Below, piece after piece: positions 41,490 through 50,732 of a DNA stretch of 64,000 bases. The notes beneath the pieces were generated by a model. That model ran no database searches, was not told the origin of the DNA, and was given only the letters and a program-made list of their open reading frames with translations. Source of the DNA: JAFAGX01 sp035623255 (GTDB taxonomy: Bacteria > Acidobacteriota > Terriglobia > Terriglobales > Acidobacteriaceae); contig DASPTU010000060.1 of the NCBI GenBank assembly GCA_035623255.1, forward strand, positions 7,961 to 71,960, given 5' to 3'. The position numbers and the translations under genes were made by a program. The number at the start of each line of letters is the position of its first letter. Position 1 is the stretch's first letter.

Positions 41490-42965
41490 CTAATGCGGCG
41501 TATCTTCCTCGACTAATTTGTAGCGGTACCGGTCGCTTTCCTCTCTTGCAGTCTCGTGACGCAGCAGAGCCAGCTTCTTCAGTAAATCTGGAATCTCGGC
41601 GTTCTGGCCGGTCTTTCGCAGCGCCCGGATCAAATGGTACACGGCTGCCTGATCCTTAGGATTAGTAGCTAGGGCTTTGCGGCACTCGTCAGCAGCTTCT
41701 TGATACTGCCCAGACTCCAGATAAAGTTTTGCCAGCACTCCGCGGGCGGGCGCCAGAGTCGGCTGCAAGGAAACAGCTTTGCGGGCAGAGCGTAAGGCTA
41801 ATTCAAAACCGGGCGTGTTGGGCTCAGTGTCTTTAGCCGCAAGAATGTCAGCTTGCAGATACAGCATGAAAGCGTCGTCCGGTTTGCGCGCCAATGAAGC
41901 GCGCACCTTCTCCAGGGCGCGCTCGAAGTCGTTTTCCTGCGCCGCCGCTAATCCTTGGGCAGCCGAACTGAGAGACTGGTTAGGATCAAGACTATAAGCT
42001 TCCTGGAAGTCGGCCTCGGCTTTGTCATATTGGGCCAACTGAACATACAGCACCCCGCGCGCAAAATATAGAGGTGCTGCTTTGGGCTGCAACCCCAGGC
42101 CGTCGCTGATGACATCGACGCCGACCTGAAACGATCCATGGGAATAAGAAAGGTTGGCGAAATCCAGATACAGATTCACATTTTGTGGTTCAAGCAGAAT
42201 CGCCTGCCGAAGCAGGCCGACCGCCTGCGCTGTTTCTCCAATATGCTCGTACGCCCGGGAGGCCAGATCCAGGGTCTCAGGCTCGGGATTGTCCACCTGC
42301 AAAAGCGGTTGAAGAGTAGTTAGCGCATCTCCAGACTTATTGCCCATCAGTTGTATGGCAGCCAGCACTTGCCGCTCCCGATGATCGGCCGGATTCATCG
42401 CTACCGTGCGCTGAAAAACTATTGCTGCGCGATCGAATTCCTTGAGCTTTACAAGGCAGATCGAATAGGCATGCAATCCGCTGGGGCGAGAGTCAAACAG
42501 CGCGCCTGCTTTCTCAAAATGACGGACGGCGGCGGTACAGTTTCCCTGTTGATACTGGAGCACTGCCAACATGCCGTGACCGGTTACGTCTCCGGGATGT
42601 AAGCGGAGTACATGCTGGATGAGAGGAATCGCGTTCGGACTACCGGCGTCGTACTCGATCTGCGCTGCCCCTTGTAGGGCGGGTAGGTAGTCCGGAACGA
42701 GTTGAAGTGCATGGCGAAATGAAGCCAACGCCTCTTTCTCGCGTTTTTCCCCAGCATATGCCAGACCCTGCATGGTCCACAGCTGGGCATCCTGAGGCGA
42801 ATCACCCAAGGCCGGCGAAAGTAGTTCCAGAGCCTTTTCAAATTCCTGGTTTCGCAGTGCGGCGCGAATCGCGTCGCGATTCGCTGCACTTTGAAGACGC
42901 ACGGGGAGCAGGCAGCAGGTTACGGACAGAACAACCAGCACTCTGGAACCATACCCGGCTCGCAT
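41490..42965 (-). CDS. Exported TPR-repeat protein (copy A)
   Basis: The 491-residue protein has an N-terminal signal (VLVVLSVTCCLLPVRLQSAA) and about ten TPR-like repeats, for example EKEALASFRHALQLVPDYLP and YDKAEADFQEAYSLDPN. It is a clear paralogue of the TPR protein at 48.5-50.0 kb along its whole length, down to a shared C-terminal RYKLVEE. It follows the second arabinose-locus receptor on the same strand after about 90 bp. TPR proteins form the fold of SusD-type glycan-binding lipoproteins, so a surface or periplasmic partner of the receptor is a fair guess, but no lipobox is seen. Confidence 0.78.
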   Translation of the reverse strand: MRAGYGSRVLVVLSVTCCLLPVRLQSAANRDAIRAALRNQEFEKALELLSPALGDSPQDAQLWTMQGLAYAGEKREKEALASFRHALQLVPDYLPALQGAAQIEYDAGSPNAIPLIQHVLRLHPGDVTGHGMLAVLQYQQGNCTAAVRHFEKAGALFDSRPSGLHAYSICLVKLKEFDRAAIVFQRTVAMNPADHRERQVLAAIQLMGNKSGDALTTLQPLLQVDNPEPETLDLASRAYEHIGETAQAVGLLRQAILLEPQNVNLYLDFANLSYSHGSFQVGVDVISDGLGLQPKAAPLYFARGVLYVQLAQYDKAEADFQEAYSLDPNQSLSSAAQGLAAAQENDFERALEKVRASLARKPDDAFMLYLQADILAAKDTEPNTPGFELALRSARKAVSLQPTLAPARGVLAKLYLESGQYQEAADECRKALATNPKDQAAVYHLIRALRKTGQNAEIPDLLKKLALLRHETAREESDRYRYKLVEEDTPH

Positions 42966-43055
42966 TATCGACGCCAGCCTGATGGCGTCCGCCTACCATA
43001 CCACGCGGAGGTCAGAGCAAGTGAGAAAAGCTCCTGCCATTCCTCTTCCATCCCC

Positions 43056-46000
43056 CTAGAACATCAGCCTGCCGCCAATCTGCCAGTTCCGTGGTAACTG
43101 CTGTGCCGTCGCCAAGCCGAAGGTAGCTTTTGACAGATCGGTCTGGAATGCGGTTAGGTTCACTCGGTTGAAGATGTTGAAGAATTCAAATCGCAACTGA
43201 AACGTAACTCTCTCCGTAATGCGCGTGTTTTTGTAAAAGTTAACGTCTGTCTCGGCAAAGTTCGGAGATCGGAATAGATTTGCCTTCTCATTTCCTTGTG
43301 TTCCGAACGCTGGCTGTTGGAACTGGCCGGACAAGAACGCGCCCGTAAGGAATGCCGACTTTGAAGTCTTCTGCTGGTAACTTGTAACGTCTGGATAATC
43401 AATGCCTCCAAGACCGACGCTGGCGACAGTATTCGAGCTGTCCCCATCCGCATTGAAGTCGCCGCTGCCAGGAGCGTAACCAACTGGTGGGTTCGCCGGT
43501 GACGGACACGAAGGCGCGCCCGCGCCTGTGATTCTACAGACAGGAATAAACGGAGCACTGGTTGAGACCATAGCGGGATAACCCGACTGGAAGATGCTGG
43601 TTCCGCTTATCCCCCATCCGCCCGTCAAGTAGCCTACCAAGCCGTGGCTTCCTTTCAGCCCCGGAAGCTCGTAGTTGAGTGTCAGCGAGAAACGGTTGGG
43701 AACATCCCAGGGGGAGGGACCATAATAGGTTGCAGGATCGGCCTCGGCGGGATAGTTCGACGCGTCATCTTTCGACTCGGAGCGCGTATAGGACGCATCA
43801 AAGAAACCGCCACGGGCGAAACGTCCCTTAAAGTCGAAGAATACGCTCTCAAAGTTGCTGTAACGATCATTAGTCGTGTAGTTGATCTCGCCGAAACTGT
43901 GATTCAATCGGGTGGGCGCGAGGCTCGCATGTATGATCAAGTCGTCGGCGAAGGCATTAATGTCTTGACCATAACTCACAATCCCCGACTGATCTCCCGC
44001 TCCCACCAGGTTGTAACCGTGCGACCCGGAATAGCCGATGCTGGCTGCGTAGTCGCGCCCAACTTTTCGCTGGAGGGTGCCTGACCAAATTACTGCCTTC
44101 GGTGATTTCAGGTTGGGATTAATGCCACCGATGGCGAAATTGCCGCCTACAATCCCGCCCTGCGAATTAAGACAGCCTTCGGGTCCCAGAGTTGGACAGA
44201 TGGGAGAACCTAACAACGCAGGATACGTGAAGCCAAACGGGGGCTTGCCGCCTGTTCCCAGTACGAATAGGGGCGGGGTCGCTGTACCGGTAGTAAAGGT
44301 TGGCACAATCGGACCCGGAGGACTGCCACGAAATTCCTCTTGCACGTTCGCCGAAGTCAACCAATTGTTGTAGAGACCAACGCCACCTCGGACCACCCAG
44401 TTTCCACTGCCAGTTACATCCCACGCTAAACCACCGCGAGGACTGAGAAGGTTGTTGACCGTGTGGTTGAGCGCATTGTGGGACGCTTTGGCGAAACCGT
44501 TCGCCACTTCTTCCCCGAAAGTCTGCCCCGGGCCCAGATAGAAGTTACCGAATACGGTCGTTGGACTCTTCGAATACGGGTTACCGCTATCATCCCAGCG
44601 CAGACCGAGTGTCAGGGTTAAATTACGTCGCGCCTTCCAGGTGTCTTGCGCAAATAAACCCCACGTTCGCGAAGCCGCATCCCACGACCAAAGCACCGGC
44701 TTCCCGGTAATCGGGTCGTACATCACATGGCCTTCGGTGTGAGGCGAGTCCTGAGCCAGAGCCAATAGATCATTAAAATTGAAGGTTGGTTGCGACCACG
44801 GCCCCTGGAAGGGTTCAACGTCATCTCCGTACCAACCTTCGTAGCCAAACTTCAGCGTGTGAGCACCGCGCACGTGGGTTAGAACATCGCGCCAGTGATA
44901 ATTGTGCTGGATGAAGTCTCCTTGAGCGAAACCGACGCCAAACGCCTGTCCGCCTTCGGTGCTGATTCCGCTAACCGCGATCGAAGGCACGCTATAATCT
45001 TTGGCCCCACTTCCGAGCACGCCCTCCACGCGGTTTGCACCGAAGATGACTTCATTCAACGTATTAGTTGAAAACGTGTGGCTCCAATTTACCTGGAAAG
45101 CCCGTTGCCAGTTGTTGTTCAGTGCCGAGAATGCCGGAATTGCCGAGGCTGCTCCGTAGTTAAGCAGCGTCCTGTAAAAGCTTCCGTAGATCCGGTCGTT
45201 GGCGAAGTACTTGTCGACGCGAACGAAGTATTGGGTGCCGTTGCGGACTTGTGGGGCGCTGAAATTGCCCGTATCAATCATCGGCAACGCGCAAGGAATG
45301 AAAGCTGTCGATGCTGTATCGCAGCCCGAAGCCCCGGTGCCGAACACTCCTGCCGCAGTTCCGTTGTTGGCAACCGTGATTCCTGTCACATTTGTCGGCA
45401 AATATGTCGACAGCAAATGCGTACCCACCGTGTTGGGGTAATTCTGTTTTGCGTACGCAATGAATTGGGGATCTGCGAAAGTGATTGAAGAATTGGTGGC
45501 GAGTGAAGAGCGTAGAGGCTCGACCGCAAAATAAAAGAAGAAGCGGTGATGGGGAATAATCGGCCCCCCGATCGAGAATGACATGTTATTGCCATGAAAA
45601 GGCAAATATCCCGTGGGCGAGCTGAAGTGCGTTTTGGCAAACCACTTCTGGTAGTAAAACCAGTCGGCCGCTTCGCCGTGGAACTGATCTGATCCCGATC
45701 TTGTAGTCATCACTTCCTCTACCCCAGTCGCCCGGCTGTATTCGCTGGAGTAAGTATTGACCTGAATGCTGCTTTCCTGAATGGACTCCGGATTTGGCGT
45801 GAGATTCAGAACGCCCTGGCGGATACCGCTCGTCACGTCAAGTCCGTCAATCACGTACATATTTGACATCTGACCCTGACCATTGGCACTGGCGTCAACT
45901 TGAGTCTCAGTTGAGTAGTTGTCCACACCAGACCCCGGCGTACCAGCCGCACCCGGCTGGCCCCCGCCCACGGTCCCCAGTCCTGTTACGCCTGGAGCTA

Positions 46001-46481
46001 AGGTAGTGAGTGTCACTAAATTGCGGCCGGCCACTGGCAACTCAGCGACTCCCGAGTTTTCAAGCGTGAGTTCATTGCGACTATCGGCCGTGTCAACGAT
46101 CGGCACCTCTGAAGTAACTTCTACGGCTTCGACTGCCGACCCGATTTTCAGTTTTACCAGTACGTTCAGGTCCTGCTCAGTGAGAAGAGTAACGTCCGTC
46201 TCAGACTTGCCGAAGCCGGGGGCTTCGACGGTAATTTTGTAGGCGCCTGGCGCCAAACTAATAAATCGATAGTTGCCGGATGCATTGGAGGTGGCGCTGG
46301 AGGTAACCTGCGTAGCACTATTCACGAGGGTAATCTTGGCGCCGGTCACCGCAGCTCCCGTTGGGTCTTGAACGCTGCCTTGTATGCTTCCCGTGAATTG
46401 CGCTACTAGCGAAGTAGAGGCGAGTAGAAGGAAAACCGCCAGGCAGACAGCACAGAGTCCGAATCTTTCTTTCGCGGCCAT
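43056..46481 (-). CDS. Second Oar-type TonB-dependent receptor of the arabinose locus
   Basis: At 1141 residues this outer-membrane receptor has a signal peptide (AVCLAVFLLLASTSLVAQ), a carboxypeptidase-regulatory domain (IQGSVQDPTGAAVTGAKITL), a plug (LPVAGRNLVTLTTLAPGVTG; EEVMTTRSGSDQFHGEAADW) and a barrel ending WQIGGRLMF. ATG at 46481 with GGGG five bases upstream is preferred over a TTG 15 bases earlier. Its promoter and operator (O6) match those of the receptor at 34.8-38.2 kb, so both should be induced together. Neighbouring TPR and ASPIC/UnbV genes are on the same strand. Confidence 0.9.
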   Translation of the reverse strand: MAAKERFGLCAVCLAVFLLLASTSLVAQFTGSIQGSVQDPTGAAVTGAKITLVNSATQVTSSATSNASGNYRFISLAPGAYKITVEAPGFGKSETDVTLLTEQDLNVLVKLKIGSAVEAVEVTSEVPIVDTADSRNELTLENSGVAELPVAGRNLVTLTTLAPGVTGLGTVGGGQPGAAGTPGSGVDNYSTETQVDASANGQGQMSNMYVIDGLDVTSGIRQGVLNLTPNPESIQESSIQVNTYSSEYSRATGVEEVMTTRSGSDQFHGEAADWFYYQKWFAKTHFSSPTGYLPFHGNNMSFSIGGPIIPHHRFFFYFAVEPLRSSLATNSSITFADPQFIAYAKQNYPNTVGTHLLSTYLPTNVTGITVANNGTAAGVFGTGASGCDTASTAFIPCALPMIDTGNFSAPQVRNGTQYFVRVDKYFANDRIYGSFYRTLLNYGAASAIPAFSALNNNWQRAFQVNWSHTFSTNTLNEVIFGANRVEGVLGSGAKDYSVPSIAVSGISTEGGQAFGVGFAQGDFIQHNYHWRDVLTHVRGAHTLKFGYEGWYGDDVEPFQGPWSQPTFNFNDLLALAQDSPHTEGHVMYDPITGKPVLWSWDAASRTWGLFAQDTWKARRNLTLTLGLRWDDSGNPYSKSPTTVFGNFYLGPGQTFGEEVANGFAKASHNALNHTVNNLLSPRGGLAWDVTGSGNWVVRGGVGLYNNWLTSANVQEEFRGSPPGPIVPTFTTGTATPPLFVLGTGGKPPFGFTYPALLGSPICPTLGPEGCLNSQGGIVGGNFAIGGINPNLKSPKAVIWSGTLQRKVGRDYAASIGYSGSHGYNLVGAGDQSGIVSYGQDINAFADDLIIHASLAPTRLNHSFGEINYTTNDRYSNFESVFFDFKGRFARGGFFDASYTRSESKDDASNYPAEADPATYYGPSPWDVPNRFSLTLNYELPGLKGSHGLVGYLTGGWGISGTSIFQSGYPAMVSTSAPFIPVCRITGAGAPSCPSPANPPVGYAPGSGDFNADGDSSNTVASVGLGGIDYPDVTSYQQKTSKSAFLTGAFLSGQFQQPAFGTQGNEKANLFRSPNFAETDVNFYKNTRITERVTFQLRFEFFNIFNRVNLTAFQTDLSKATFGLATAQQLPRNWQIGGRLMF

Positions 46482-46523
46482 ATGCACCCCACTCAAGTTG
46501 CCAGGTTGGCGCGGGACAAAGGG

Positions 46524-46537
46524 AGTAAACGTTTTCT
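46524..46537. promoter_or_regulatory. LacI-type operator O6 (second TonB receptor)
   Basis: AGTAAACGTTTTCT matches 13 of 14 positions of the locus consensus. It lies 43 bp upstream of the receptor start, 13 bp from the -10 element of the promoter. Confidence 0.75.
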
Positions 46538-46550
46538 TAGACAGCAGAAC

Positions 46551-46579
46551 TTATAGCTCTCCTCTATTATCGCTGTCAA
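46551..46579 (-). promoter_or_regulatory. Sigma-70-type promoter of the second arabinose-locus receptor
   Basis: On the minus strand TTGACA (46574-46579) and CTATAA (46551-46556) are spaced by 17 bp. Both hexamers and the flanking AGAG are identical to those at 38239-38267. Confidence 0.8.
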
Positions 46580-46695
46580 GAATTTTCTAGTGGATTTGTA
46601 TTAGGCCCCGCAGCACTAGCTGAACCTGAACCGAAAAACGCACTGTATGAGCCTGGGTCTCCTGGCGCCGTCCCGTCCAAAGTGTGGACGCAAAC

Positions 46696-48462
46696 CTAAC
46701 TCTTGTTCCAGCCTTTGGATGCCACAATTCCTGCCCCTTCCCTCAGAGTCACGAACTGATTCGCAGCAATCCCCTTTACCGTCTCGTGCAGGCCGCTGGG
46801 CCAGTACACCTGGATGTCCGCTGCGGTACTTGCGCCAAGTCCAAAGTGCAGCCTCGGATCGTTGCAGGAATAGAAACTGGATTGGCTAAGTGCTGCCTGC
46901 GCCTGAACTTTGGACCCGTATCGCACTAGCACCCTGGCCCCTATCGCGCTGCGGTTCGACTTGACGCCCTCCAGCTTGATCTTGATCCAGTTTTGTTTCC
47001 CCTGCAGATCGTTGCGCAGCAGCGACGGCGGCTCATTCAAATTCACCACCAGGATGTCTAGGTCGCCATCGTTGTCAAAATCGCCAAAGGCGCAGCCGCG
47101 ACTGCAGTGCGCTTCCGTGATCCCGGGGCCAGCCTGCTCCGAGAGCTCCTCAAATGTGCCGTTTCCCAGGTTACGAAATAGCGCCCGCGGGGTCCTGTTC
47201 GGGTATTGGGGAAGCTTACGTTCAACTTCGGGGTAAACGTTACCCGAAACCAGGAATAAATCGGGGTACCCATCGTTATCGAGATCCACGATCCCTGCAC
47301 CCCAACAGATATAGCGCGTCTCAACCGCCAGCCGCGTCGAACGGGTCACATCGTCGAAATTTCCTTTGCCATCATTGTGATAAAGGCCATTGGCATCATC
47401 GGCAAAATGGGTTTTGAAAAGGTCCAGGTGTCCGTCTAAATCGTAATCACCCACTCCCACCCCCATGCCGGCCTGCTCCATTCCATCATCGCTGAGCGCC
47501 ACACCGCGCAGGACACCCTCTTCGCGGAAGGTTCCATCGTGGTTGTTCATGAACAGCAGACTGGGAGTTGAGTCGCAGGCAACAAAAATGTCTGTCCATC
47601 CGTCCTCATCGAGGTCAGCTGCAACCACCGTCATGCCATAGGATTCGGTCGCCTTGGCGATTCCGGCCTCTTGGCTGACGTCCGCGAAAGTGCCGTCGCC
47701 GTTATTCCGGTAGAGGGAATGTCGTCCGGTCGGCAATCCACGCGGCCCGCATTCGACGGGCACTCCCTTCCAGTTGCAATTGACATTTTCGCCAGGCACC
47801 GGTGCGTGTTCAAACGAGAAACGGACATAGTTGGAAACGAAAAGGTCGAGGTGGCCGTCGCGGTTGTAATCGAGAAAGCTGCACCCAGCTCCCCAACGCG
47901 GCTGGTCGTTCCACAAACCGGCGGCCTTGGTTACGTCTGTGAATGTTCCGTCTCCGTTGTTTCGATACAAACGATTTTGTCCAAAGTAGGTACAAAAAAT
48001 GTCTTCGAATCCATCGTTGTTGTAATCGCCAATGCAAACACCGGATGCCCAGCCGACAGCTTTCAGACCTGCCTTCTCCGTCACATCGGTGAAAGTGCCG
48101 TCGCGGTTATTTCTATAAAGCCGGTTCGTCGCTCCCGGCGGATCCCCTGTCAACTGAGTTCCGGAAAGAAGAAAGATGTCCATCCAACCATCGTTGTCGT
48201 AGTCGATGAAAGCACAGCCGCAGCCAGTCGCTTCCAGAATGTATTTCTTGGTCTCCACACCGCCGTAGACCACGGGCTCACGGAGCCCGGCAGCTTCCGC
48301 CACGTCGGTAAAGTGGGCGTAAAAAGGACGGCCTGATGGCGCGGGTCTGGCAAGTGGCTTTACGTTGTGAGTGGCCACACCCTGCGCAAAGAGAGGGCGC
48401 GTGGCCGCAAGCGCGGCCGACCCAAAGGAAAGTCGCACAAAATCACGGCGCGTAAACTTCAA
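46696..48462 (-). CDS. Tat-exported ASPIC/UnbV FG-GAP protein (copy A)
   Basis: The 588-residue protein starts with a Tat signal (TRRDFVRLSFGSAALAA) and contains six or more FG-GAP/VCBS repeats with calcium-binding DxDxDG-type loops (FIDYDNDGWMDIFLLSG; GDYNNDGFEDIFCTYFG; FGDFDNDGDLDILVVN), then a C-terminal ASPIC/UnbV domain (DIQVYWPSGLHETVKGI). It should form a beta-propeller outside the cytoplasm. Function of the family is not established. Its TTG start overlaps the TPR stop by two bases, so these two are made together, upstream of the second receptor. Confidence 0.87.
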   Translation of the reverse strand: MKFTRRDFVRLSFGSAALAATRPLFAQGVATHNVKPLARPAPSGRPFYAHFTDVAEAAGLREPVVYGGVETKKYILEATGCGCAFIDYDNDGWMDIFLLSGTQLTGDPPGATNRLYRNNRDGTFTDVTEKAGLKAVGWASGVCIGDYNNDGFEDIFCTYFGQNRLYRNNGDGTFTDVTKAAGLWNDQPRWGAGCSFLDYNRDGHLDLFVSNYVRFSFEHAPVPGENVNCNWKGVPVECGPRGLPTGRHSLYRNNGDGTFADVSQEAGIAKATESYGMTVVAADLDEDGWTDIFVACDSTPSLLFMNNHDGTFREEGVLRGVALSDDGMEQAGMGVGVGDYDLDGHLDLFKTHFADDANGLYHNDGKGNFDDVTRSTRLAVETRYICWGAGIVDLDNDGYPDLFLVSGNVYPEVERKLPQYPNRTPRALFRNLGNGTFEELSEQAGPGITEAHCSRGCAFGDFDNDGDLDILVVNLNEPPSLLRNDLQGKQNWIKIKLEGVKSNRSAIGARVLVRYGSKVQAQAALSQSSFYSCNDPRLHFGLGASTAADIQVYWPSGLHETVKGIAANQFVTLREGAGIVASKGWNKS

Positions 48463-50003
48463 GGATGCTGTATCTCCGTCGAGGCGGGATTTTCTTCCAC
48501 GAGCTTATAGCGATTGTGCTGGCCTTCCTCTTTGGTGGCTTCCATGCGCAACTCGGCCAGTTGTTTCAGGAGGCCCGGTATCTCATCTTTCTTCTGGCCG
48601 CTCTTGCGTAGCGCCTGAATTAAGTGGTAAAGCGCCGTCTGGTCTTTTGGATCGCTGCTCAGAGCTTTGCGGCTCTGTTCGATGGCCGGGTCGTTCTGCC
48701 CTGATTGTAAGTAGAGCTTCGCCAGCACATCGCGTGCGGCGCCCAGAGAGGGTTGGAGCGCAATCGCTTTCTGGGCTGATTCCATGGCCTCGTGGAATTC
48801 CGCGCTGCCCGGCTGTGGTCCTTTTTGCGTCAGAATCTCCGCTCGTAAATAAAGAAGAAACGGATCATTCGGCTTCTTGACCAGCTTGGCTCGAACGGTC
48901 GCGAGCGCGTGATCCGGGTCATTTTCCTGCACAGCAGCGAGACCCTCCGCAGCCGAACCCAGTGCCTCTCTCGGATCCAGCGTATCGGCCTTTTCAAAAT
49001 CCGCTTCAGCTTTGTCGTAGTCGGCAAGCTGTACGTACAGAACACCACGTGCCACGTAGAGCTGGGCCGCTTTGGGTTCGGTTCGCAGGCCGGCGTTGAT
49101 CATATCAATCCCGACAGAAAACGATTGATGATCGAGGCAAACGTTGGCGAAATCAAGATACAGGTTTACCTTGTGGGGATTCGACACAATCGCCTGACGA
49201 AGTAAGCGCACAGCCTCCGGAGTATTCTCATCAGCTTCATAAGCCATTGCTGCTAATTCCAAAACATCTGTATTAGCGGTGTTCTCTCGCAACAGCGGCT
49301 GCAGAGTCGTGATCGTATCTTTCGGATGCTGCGCCATCATTTGGACACTTGCCAACCGATAGCGAGTGCCGGAGTCATCTGACTGTTGCAACGCTCGGCT
49401 GAAAACGGAGATTGCCTTATCAATTTCTTTCAACCTCACGAGACAGGCGCCGTACTCCTGCAGCGCTTGTGGCTGGGCGTCCAGCAGCGGCCCGCTGCGC
49501 TCGAAATGCGGTACAGCGCCTCTGCAATCGCCACGCCGGTATTCCAACACTCCCAACATCGCGTGGCTGGTGGGATCATCGGGACGCAATTGCAGCACAC
49601 GCTGTAATAAAAAGCCTGCGTCCTTGTCGCCATTGTCATAAGCGATCTGCGCCGCGCCTTCCAGCGCTGGCAGATAATCTGGAGAGATGTTCAAAGCATG
49701 GCGGAACGCCGCCAGAGCTTCTTTCTTTTCTCCTTTGCCCGAAAGTGCAATGCCGCGCAAAGTCCACAACTGGGCATTGTTCGGACTTTGTGCTAACTCC
49801 GTCCTCAAAAGCTCCAAAGCCTCATCGAAATGCCTGGCGCGCAAGGCCGACGTGATGTCCGCAACTCCGGTGTTGGAAGTCTGAGCCAGAATCGATGAAC
49901 ACAGGATCAACGCAATTGCCGGAACCTGCCGTCCAGCGAAATGCGTAATTGCTCCTATTGTTGGCAGTGAACGGGACAAAAAAATGAGCAAATGTTTACC
50001 CAA
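48459..50003 (-). CDS. Exported TPR-repeat protein (copy B)
   Basis: Up to 514 residues with many TPR repeats (EKKEALAAFRHALNISPDYL; YDKAEADFEKADTLDP) and the same C-terminal RYKLVEE as its paralogue at 41.5-43.0 kb. The N-terminus is uncertain: no ATG occurs before the middle of the gene, and only TTG codons (50003, 49991, 49979) can start it. The 49979 start still leaves a signal-like segment (IALILCSSILAQ). Operator O7 overlaps the outermost start codons, favouring a more downstream start. It is translationally linked to the ASPIC/UnbV gene. Confidence 0.8.
   Translation of the reverse strand: MGKHLLIFLSRSLPTIGAITHFAGRQVPAIALILCSSILAQTSNTGVADITSALRARHFDEALELLRTELAQSPNNAQLWTLRGIALSGKGEKKEALAAFRHALNISPDYLPALEGAAQIAYDNGDKDAGFLLQRVLQLRPDDPTSHAMLGVLEYRRGDCRGAVPHFERSGPLLDAQPQALQEYGACLVRLKEIDKAISVFSRALQQSDDSGTRYRLASVQMMAQHPKDTITTLQPLLRENTANTDVLELAAMAYEADENTPEAVRLLRQAIVSNPHKVNLYLDFANVCLDHQSFSVGIDMINAGLRTEPKAAQLYVARGVLYVQLADYDKAEADFEKADTLDPREALGSAAEGLAAVQENDPDHALATVRAKLVKKPNDPFLLYLRAEILTQKGPQPGSAEFHEAMESAQKAIALQPSLGAARDVLAKLYLQSGQNDPAIEQSRKALSSDPKDQTALYHLIQALRKSGQKKDEIPGLLKQLAELRMEATKEEGQHNRYKLVEENPASTEIQHP
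49987..50000. promoter_or_regulatory. LacI-type operator O7 (TPR-ASPIC operon)
   Basis: AGCAAATGTTTACC agrees with the locus consensus at 11 of 14 positions, with TG in place of the central CG. It is at the 5' end of the TPR-ASPIC pair and near the divergent HAD phosphatase gene. It is the weakest of the seven. Confidence 0.45.
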
Positions 50004-50065
50004 TTTGCGTCGATCCGTGTTTCACCACGGTCATACCGCGAAAGGTCAAACTGTTATCTTGGTGC

Positions 50066-50728
50066 ATGGCCGAAATCATCTGCAAGGCTATTCTATTCGA
50101 CATGGACGGCGTGCTGATTGATTCTACCCCTGCCGTAGCGAGGGTGTGGAAACGCTGGGCCATCGAGCATGGTTTTGATCCGGAAGAAGCTGTTAAGCGG
50201 GCCCATGGACGACCGAGTCTCATGACCGTGCGCGAATATCTTCCTCATGCGGACCCTGAGGTTGAAAATCGCGAACTCGAGCGCCGCGAGATGTCAGATC
50301 TCGAAGGCGTGAAACTTCTCCCCGGAGCCTCCGAACTGCTTCGGGCCCTCCCCCCTGGCTCGTGGACAATTGTGACCTCAAGCACGCGGCCGTTGGCGGA
50401 AGTGCGTTTACGTGCAGCCGGGTTGCCCATCCCCGACCGCATGGTTACCTCAAGTGATGTTGCCCGGGGAAAGCCCGATCCCGAACCTTACTTGAAGGCC
50501 GCACAGATGCTCGCCGTTGCACCCTCAGATTGCGTCGTGGCCGAGGATGTGCCCGCTGGGATACTGGCCGGCAAGCGTGCTGGGGCGCGGGTGATTGCTT
50601 TTCGCACAACATATCCGCAGCCTGAACTTGTCGCTGCCGGCCCAGACTGGATTGTGGATGGCTGTTCTTCTCTCTCGGTCGTTCCGTCAAACAGCCAGAA
50701 TGACCTCATTTTGCAGATCGCGCTATGA
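50066..50728 (+). CDS. HAD-family sugar-phosphate phosphatase
   Basis: The 220-residue HAD-IA hydrolase has the nucleophile and acid/base Asp pair in LFDMDGVLIDSTP (Asp12, Asp14), motif II Thr/Ser in TIVTSSTRPL, motif III Lys in VARGKPDPEPYL and motif IV acidic residues in VVAEDVPAGILAGKRAG. It resembles YfbT/GPP-type phosphatases that act on small sugar phosphates or polyol phosphates. Being inside the arabinose/galactose locus, it may remove toxic sugar-phosphate build-up. The ASPIC/UnbV gene follows within 5-11 bp. Confidence 0.88.
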   Translation: MAEIICKAILFDMDGVLIDSTPAVARVWKRWAIEHGFDPEEAVKRAHGRPSLMTVREYLPHADPEVENRELERREMSDLEGVKLLPGASELLRALPPGSWTIVTSSTRPLAEVRLRAAGLPIPDRMVTSSDVARGKPDPEPYLKAAQMLAVAPSDCVVAEDVPAGILAGKRAGARVIAFRTTYPQPELVAAGPDWIVDGCSSLSVVPSNSQNDLILQIAL

Positions 50729-50732
50729 TTGC

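Noticed and set aside
47231..47246. GGTAAACGTTACCC-like palindrome resembling the operators
   Set aside because: It lies in the middle of the ASPIC coding region, where codons for a conserved NVYPEV-type stretch explain it.
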